NCBI GenBank assembly: GCA_002508425.1 | Contig: DAKU01000102.1 | Span: 6,629-32,006, forward strand | DNA: 25,378 bases | Reading direction: 5' to 3' | DNA from: Methanosarcinaceae archaeon UBA470 | GTDB lineage: Archaea; Halobacteriota; Methanosarcinia; Methanosarcinales; Methanosarcinaceae | Part shown: positions 21,456 through 25,378 of the stretch, piece after piece | Position numbering within the stretch: position 1 is the stretch's first letter | Layout of the letters: the number at the start of each line of letters is the position of its first letter | Position numbers and translations under genes: made by a program | Notes under the pieces: model-generated | What the model was told of the DNA's origin: nothing | What the model saw: only the letters and a program-made list of their open reading frames with translations | The model's database searches: none

Positions 21456-21869
21456 CTAAAGCTCAACCATCATCCCATGCCCATACTCTCCCGATGGCCT
21501 CTTGAAAAACCCAAATTTCTCATAGAAAGTCTCTTTTCCTTTTGCGGCCAGCAGGGTGATGGACGAATATTCCTGCACGGTCTCTTCCAGATATAACATT
21601 ACCCTTTCCATAAGTGCAGTGCCGATTCCCTGATTCTGGTATTCAGGCAGGACAATGACATCAACAATTAAATAAATGAAACTATCATCACCCACCACAC
21701 GCGAGATACCTATAGCAGTGCCGTCCTTAACAGCGCAAACACAGTAGTTAGAATTTTTCAGGCTCTTTTCTATCGCTTCTTTGTTGGGATAGGACCAGCC
21801 TGCTGATTCCCTGAGATCTATGTACTCCTCAACCGAGGGTAATTTTTCTACGATGATGTAATTGTTCAT
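21456..21869 (-). CDS. GNAT-family N-acetyltransferase
   Basis: This 137-residue single-domain GNAT acetyltransferase has its acetyl-CoA site in VDVIVLPEYQNQGIGTALMERVM (69-91), which includes the Q/R-x-x-G-x-G/A motif as QNQGIG. The C-terminal ITLLAAKGKETFYEKFGF with the usual FYEKFGF completes motif B. The size is normal for a single domain. A TATA-like CATAAATTATT on the minus strand near 21900-21908 predicts a leader of about 10 bases, in agreement with the absence of a Shine-Dalgarno site. The substrate cannot be inferred; relatives acetylate small amines or protein N-termini. It ends two bases from the stop of the QueG-like gene on the opposite strand. Confidence 0.88.
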   Translation of the reverse strand: MNNYIIVEKLPSVEEYIDLRESAGWSYPNKEAIEKSLKNSNYCVCAVKDGTAIGISRVVGDDSFIYLIVDVIVLPEYQNQGIGTALMERVMLYLEETVQEYSSITLLAAKGKETFYEKFGFFKRPSGEYGHGMMVEL

Positions 21870-21985
21870 ATTCCATTTATCTATTCCACAATTGAAACTA
21901 ATAATTTATGCGTAGTGAAAACTAAACACGAAATGGAAAAACAAAAAAGTAGCTGGAAAAGTGAGAATAACTCAGTTTTCCATGG

Positions 21986-22645
21986 TTATACATTTTGGGC
22001 TCTTGTACCACATTCTCCGCAGAACTTCACTCCGGGCTCCAGCTTTGCACCACATTCCGTGCAGAATACTTCCTTCTGTATCTTTATACCGCATTCAGGA
22101 CAGAACTTGACCTTAGGATCAGAAAGTGGAGCATTACACTGTGGACATGTAGCCCTTACACCTTCTCTCCAGTTTTCTTCTTTCAGTACCTCTCTATCTT
22201 CTTCAGCCATCTTAGAGTGAGCCCAAACTTCTTCTACTGTACGGCTTGATTGAGCAGCTGCCATTTCTACAGCAATATCTGGGGAACAATTTTTGCAAAG
22301 CCCCTTTTTATCATTCCAACAACTTTTTTTGCATACCCATGAAGAACATCTAGGACACTGGATAAAATCAGGCTTCAATTCCTGCATCGCTTCTAAAAAA
22401 GCATCATCATGAGCCTTTTCCCATCCTGCTGACCGTGCTCTTTCACTGAGATCTGCAGCACGTCCGAAAATACCACCGAATATACCACTGGCAGCATCTA
22501 ATGCCCCTGTGACCTTACCGATAGCTGATGCCTTAAAACGTGTTCTATAACCAGTACCACAGCGATCGCAGTAAAACTCAAATTGGAATCCCTGATTAGT
22601 ACTCTGATCAGAATAATTTCGGGTGAATTCTATTTTGCCACTCAT
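21986..22645 (-). CDS. Cysteine-rich multi-zinc-ribbon protein
   Basis: This 219-residue soluble protein is built from several CxxC pairs. An N-terminal knuckle is at C26/C29 (FYCDRCG), a middle cluster at C97, C100, C105, C109, C117 and C120, and a C-terminal double zinc ribbon at C167/C170 with C182/C185 and C195/C198 with C209/C212. The last part (FCTECGAKLEPGVKFCGECG) is the common zinc-ribbon/double-zinc-ribbon repeat. Between the knuckle and the middle cluster lies a glycine-rich stretch (ASGIFGGIFGRAADLSERA, 52-70), perhaps a membrane- or protein-binding helix. The four C-terminal CxxC pairs give two regular zinc sites; the rest could form two more. The ATG is preceded by AAGGAGAAAAACTT. 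Relatives are mostly unnamed; I assign no function. Confidence 0.82.
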   Translation of the reverse strand: MSGKIEFTRNYSDQSTNQGFQFEFYCDRCGTGYRTRFKASAIGKVTGALDAASGIFGGIFGRAADLSERARSAGWEKAHDDAFLEAMQELKPDFIQCPRCSSWVCKKSCWNDKKGLCKNCSPDIAVEMAAAQSSRTVEEVWAHSKMAEEDREVLKEENWREGVRATCPQCNAPLSDPKVKFCPECGIKIQKEVFCTECGAKLEPGVKFCGECGTRAQNV

Positions 22646-22663
22646 AAGTTTTTCTCCTTTCTA

Positions 22664-22686
22664 TCCAATTTGGACATAATATTATG
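22664..22686. promoter_or_regulatory. Two adjacent palindromes in the zinc-ribbon gene promoter
   Basis: TCCAA-T-TTGGA (22664-22674) and CATAATATTATG (22675-22686) are perfect palindromes lying side by side, 19-41 bases upstream of the ATG at 22645. The second may itself be the TATA element. The first would then sit between TATA and initiation site, a typical place for an archaeal repressor. Confidence 0.45.
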
Positions 22687-22877
22687 ATCAATGAATGAAG
22701 GCTTTGAACCTTTAAGCATGTGAATAGTATTCAACAGTACATCAAACATGAACTATCAAGTTGCAATCAGAATTTGCGATTGCCATATATTTGCTTTGCC
22801 ATTTGATCTTCTGCGTGTAGATTATCAGGATTTTATGGTTAAGTTCACGCACTTCCCACTTTAGAAAACTTGTCTTT

Positions 22878-22894
22878 AGCAAATAAAATTTGCT
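22878..22894 (-). terminator. Hairpin after the aldo/keto reductase gene
   Basis: AGCAAAT-AAA-ATTTGCT (plus-strand reading) is a perfect seven-pair stem with a three-base loop, 16 bases past the reductase stop on the minus strand. There is no strong T-tract after it, so termination is only a suggestion. The 22646-22910 gap otherwise holds TGAATA-G-TATTCA (22721-22733), a further palindrome, and no gene that I can support. Confidence 0.4.
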
Positions 22895-22910
22895 TTCGAC
22901 ATTAATTCCC

Positions 22911-24116
22911 TTAACAGCTATCGTTTGCAAACAACTGTTTTGCAAATTCCATCCTCTCTCCCAGACCAGGTCCTTCAAACTCTTCTGCAACCTTCTCAAG
23001 CATACCAGGTATAGGCAAATTTTGAGGACATAAATCAAGACATTGACCACATTGCACACATTGAGATGCAAAATTCCTGTCAGCTCCTCTTAAAATACCT
23101 CCAAGCTTTGCAGCATACATCATCATCAACCTATCCTTTCCACCAAACATGAAAAGATTATTATATGTCTCAAAACAGGCCGGAATATCAACGCCCTGAG
23201 GACAAGGCATACAATATCTGCACCCGGTACAGTTGATTTTCATCAGCTCCCTGTATTTGTCGGCAACCTTCTCTACAAGCTTAAGTTCTTTATTGTTCAA
23301 AGAATTCGCAAAACCATCCTCAGCAGCCTTAAGATTCTCTTCAACCTGATTGGGTTCACTCATACCAGAAAGCACAACTGTGATCTCCGGGTGGTTCCAG
23401 ACCCAGCGAAATGCCCATTGCACAGGACTTCTCTTGATTTCAGCTTCGTTCCAGATATTTATAACCTCAGAAGGAACCGGATCTGCAAGATTACCACCCC
23501 TCAGCGGTTCCATGATCACAACTCCAAGGCCACGGGAAGCAGCGTACTCAAGTCCTTTTGTACCTGCCTGGATGTTTTCATCCAGAAAATTATACTGGAT
23601 CTGACAGAAGTCCCAATCATAACCATCCACAACATCCTTGAAATCTTCACCGGAACCATGGTAAGAAAAACCTGCATTAATGATGCGACCATCAGCTTTC
23701 GCCCTGTCAAGGAACTCAGCAAGACCTAAGTCCCGAATAGTCTTCCAGCTACTACCTACCAGACTGTGTACAAGATAATAATCAATGTGATCGGTATTTA
23801 GTTTCTGAAGTTGAGCATTGAGGAAATGATCCATGTCCACATGACTTTTGACCATCCACTGAGGCATTTTAGTAGCAATCTTCACTTTTTCCCTATACCC
23901 GTCTGCAAGTGCACAGGCAAGAAAAGGTTCACTTTGCCCCATATGATAAGGCCAGGCAGTATCCACATAATTGACACCGTTATCTATCGCATAGCGAACC
24001 ATCTGAGTCGCTTTTTCTTCATCTATGCTGCCATTTGATCTGGTTGGAAGACGCATGGCACCAAAGCCAAGTATTGAAAGCTCATCTCCATTCTTTGGCA
24101 TTTTCCTGTATAACAT
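22911..24116 (-). CDS. Aldo/keto reductase with C-terminal ferredoxin-like [4Fe-4S] domain
   Basis: This 401-residue protein joins an aldo/keto reductase barrel to a cluster-binding tail. The catalytic tetrad is visible as D52 and Y57 (VDTAWPYHMGQSE), K83 (ATKMP) and H117 (YLVHSL), and IMEPLRGG is the usual late strand. The tail carries C296, C299, C302 and C305 (CTGCRYCMPCP) and a second set C353, C356, C359 and C363 (CVQCGQCLDLCP). The family is common in methanogens and anaerobic bacteria and is thought to link NAD(P)H and ferredoxin-type electron carriers; the substrate is unknown. An ATG at 24143 extends the frame, but the ATG at 24116, eight residues into the conserved start (MLYRKMPKNGDELS), has GAGGAGG six bases upstream, so I use it. 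Confidence 0.9.
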   Translation of the reverse strand: MLYRKMPKNGDELSILGFGAMRLPTRSNGSIDEEKATQMVRYAIDNGVNYVDTAWPYHMGQSEPFLACALADGYREKVKIATKMPQWMVKSHVDMDHFLNAQLQKLNTDHIDYYLVHSLVGSSWKTIRDLGLAEFLDRAKADGRIINAGFSYHGSGEDFKDVVDGYDWDFCQIQYNFLDENIQAGTKGLEYAASRGLGVVIMEPLRGGNLADPVPSEVINIWNEAEIKRSPVQWAFRWVWNHPEITVVLSGMSEPNQVEENLKAAEDGFANSLNNKELKLVEKVADKYRELMKINCTGCRYCMPCPQGVDIPACFETYNNLFMFGGKDRLMMMYAAKLGGILRGADRNFASQCVQCGQCLDLCPQNLPIPGMLEKVAEEFEGPGLGERMEFAKQLFANDSC

Positions 24117-24266
24117 TGAATTCCTCCTCTGTATATCTTCCAATGAGAAATAGTAATTGTGCTTATTATATGCTTAATTATATGAAAGAAATTAGTCACT
24201 CATTTTTTTGTATTAGCAACTAAGGAAAAACAAAAGCGTAAAGTAAGAAGAGGTAAAATTCTTATC

Positions 24267-24965
24267 ATGACACCTAAATCGGATCAAAACACTACCCCTC
24301 ATCTGCCTGAAGATTACGATGTGCAAGTAGCCAACACAATTCCCTATTACTCATCTTTTCATCAGGAAACCATCAACCTGATCAAATCATTGCCATCAAG
24401 ACCAAAAGTCTGGCTTGACACCGGCTGTGGAACTGGTTCTCTGGTTAAAAAGGCTTTTTTAGAATTCCCTGATACTAGATTTATATTACTGGACCCATCC
24501 GAGAGCATGCTGCAACAAGCTTTGGAAAAACTATCAGCTTTCATGCCAGAAAGAGTGGAGTTCCTGAAACCTTGCCCTACACAAAAACTTTCATGTGAGC
24601 TAAAAGAAAAGCCAGAGATAATTACCGCTATTCAATGCCATCATTACCTTTGTTCTGAAGACCGAGTAAAAGCAACCAAAGTCTGCTATGATATTTTAGA
24701 AGATAATGGAATTTATATCACCTTCGAGAACATCAGGCCCCTTACCAAAAAGGGTATTCTGATAGGTAAGCAATACTGGGCGAATTTCCAGTTATCTAAA
24801 GGTAAATGTCAGGAAGAAGTGCACAAGCATTTAGCCAGATTTGACGTAGAGTACTTCCCTATTACTATAGAAGATCATCTTAAATTGCTGAGAGAAACTG
24901 GTTTTAGGACCGTAGAATTGTTCTGGTGTTCGTACATGCAGGCTGGTTTCTATGGCATAAAGTAA
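24267..24965 (+). CDS. Class I SAM-dependent methyltransferase
   Basis: This 232-residue protein has a Rossmann-like methyltransferase fold. Motif I is VWLDTGCGTGSLV (48-60) with the acidic D51 and the GxGxG loop. Motif II is FILLDPSESML with D76 at the end of strand 2, where SAM ribose is held. ITAIQCHHYL and YITFENIRPL are later core strands. The N-terminal segment (QVANTIPYYSSFHQETINLIKSLP) is a helix before the core and helps shape the substrate site, as in UbiE-like small-molecule methyltransferases. The substrate is not known. The ATG at 24267 has GAGGT at 24250-24254, a rather long spacing of 12 bases. A six-base inverted repeat (ATACCA-ACATA-TGGTAT, 24971-24987) follows the stop closely and may act in termination. 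Confidence 0.87.
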   Translation: MTPKSDQNTTPHLPEDYDVQVANTIPYYSSFHQETINLIKSLPSRPKVWLDTGCGTGSLVKKAFLEFPDTRFILLDPSESMLQQALEKLSAFMPERVEFLKPCPTQKLSCELKEKPEIITAIQCHHYLCSEDRVKATKVCYDILEDNGIYITFENIRPLTKKGILIGKQYWANFQLSKGKCQEEVHKHLARFDVEYFPITIEDHLKLLRETGFRTVELFWCSYMQAGFYGIK

Positions 24966-25368
24966 GAAATATACCAACATATGGTATGAAATACAAAAGT
25001 GAGTATTAACATCGATTTTGAGTTAAATATCTTAAGAAGTGACGTGATCATTGATAAACATTGTAGACTAGATGTTATTTTGAAAAGAAAATGATATAGT
25101 AAACATGATCTGCCACTTAGATGTTATTCTTCATAATTGTCAAGCTATTGATATTCTTTTTTACTTCAGATGAGCTGTCTCGAAGCCTGTGGTCATGCCT
25201 TAAGCTTTTATTTTTATATATTTTTTCATATTTTTTCTAACTTTGCTTGTAGAATTTGAAAGCAAAGAGAATTATATAAATCTTTGATGTACGTGCGTGT
25301 ACATTTTATTATGCTCACAGATTATATATTAATGGCCAGATAGTTTTGAAGTCATACGGTGAAAAACC
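24966..25368. other. Gene-poor AT-rich region before the right-edge gene
   Basis: No gene or RNA could be supported in these 400 bases. The content is: a small inverted repeat right after the methyltransferase stop (24971-24987), an imperfect direct repeat TAGATGTTATT at 25069-25079 and 25118-25128, a T-rich run (25204-25241), a strong TATA with a palindrome (25271-25304) and a second TATA-like TTATATATT (25322-25330). Confidence 0.5.
25271..25304 (+). promoter_or_regulatory. TATA box followed by a palindrome at the predicted transcription start
   Basis: ATTATATAAA (25271-25280) is a near-consensus TATA box. Seven bases on, ATGTAC-GTGCGT-GTACAT (25287-25304) is an inverted repeat with six-base perfect arms, extended by G-T pairs in the centre. 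Initiation about 25 bases from the TATA falls at about 25300, inside the palindrome, the position expected of a repressor operator. The leader to the ATG at 25369 would be about 70 bases. Confidence 0.5.
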
Positions 25369-25378
25369 ATGAGGACGA
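25369..25378 (+). CDS. Possible gene start running off the right edge
   Basis: An ATG at 25369 is preceded by GGTGA (25358-25362) at six bases, a good archaeal ribosome site, and lies downstream of two TATA-like elements. Only three codons (Met-Arg-Thr) are in the window, so the product cannot be judged. Confidence 0.5.

Noticed and set aside
22742..23071. Minus-strand 109-codon frame at the end of the reductase gene
   Set aside because: Half of it overlaps the ferredoxin-like domain of the reductase in a different frame, and the rest is AT-rich intergenic sequence.
25069..25128. Direct repeat TAGATGTTATT (two copies) as a CRISPR or att site
   Set aside because: There are only two 11-base AT-rich copies with no spacer pattern, integrase or further copies; chance is likely.

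Overview
The window reads as the chromosome of a methanogenic archaeon, most likely a methylotrophic member of the Methanosarcinaceae. The evidence is archaeal TATA boxes, archaeal-type Shine-Dalgarno sites (GGAGG/GGTGA), a NurA-HerA pair, the archaeal UPF0200/UPF0201 pair, a four-subunit pyruvate:ferredoxin oxidoreductase and a DUF3303 protein. No methanogenesis marker (mcr, mtr) lies in the window, so the family is an inference. I see no insertion sequence, prophage, CRISPR array or rRNA.

Layout. (1) 1-5683: the 5' part of an unrecognised gene and a KaiC/RAD55-type ATPase on the minus strand, divergent from a SpoIIM-like membrane protein; then, on the minus strand, a core methionine synthase (MetE catalytic-domain family), a 106-residue hypothetical protein and a sodium:solute symporter with an extra cytoplasmic tail. 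(2) 5684-9507: nurA-herA, the DNA end-processing nuclease and translocase pair, then tRNA-Lys(CTT) and a small ribbon-helix-helix regulator. (3) 9534-11301, minus strand: a tightly coupled three-gene unit of UPF0200 P-loop kinase-like protein, UPF0201 and a TIM-barrel isomerase/epimerase-like protein. (4) 11385-15838: the remnant of a universal stress protein, a tRNA-dihydrouridine synthase, then porC-porD-porA-porB, which interconverts acetyl-CoA and pyruvate using ferredoxin, closed by a hairpin/T-tract terminator. (5) 15908-17310: endonuclease III convergent with an FMN-type flavoprotein; the two share a hairpin at their 3' ends. (6) 17688-19944: a DUF3303 protein and a SulP anion transporter with STAS domain and a clear terminator. 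(7) 20207-25378: a VOC-fold protein and a double-4Fe-4S protein (probable pair), a GNAT acetyltransferase, a cysteine-rich multi-zinc-ribbon protein, a ferredoxin-tailed aldo/keto reductase, a SAM methyltransferase, then a gene-poor stretch leading to a probable gene start at the right edge.

Most of this is ordinary archaeal housekeeping and accessory sequence. The points most worth a second look are: one palindromic TATA box that could fire in both directions (1178-1189); an uncharacterised protein paired with the KaiC-like ATPase; a methionine synthase whose zinc site appears to carry His-x-His where MetE has His-x-Cys; the symporter's extra C-terminal domain; the coupled UPF0200-UPF0201-isomerase unit; a decayed Usp gene; and palindromes placed at predicted transcription starts (17392-17417, 22664-22686, 25287-25304). 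I did not find convincing evidence for a wholly new multi-gene system. All domain calls come from reading motifs by eye, without any database search.
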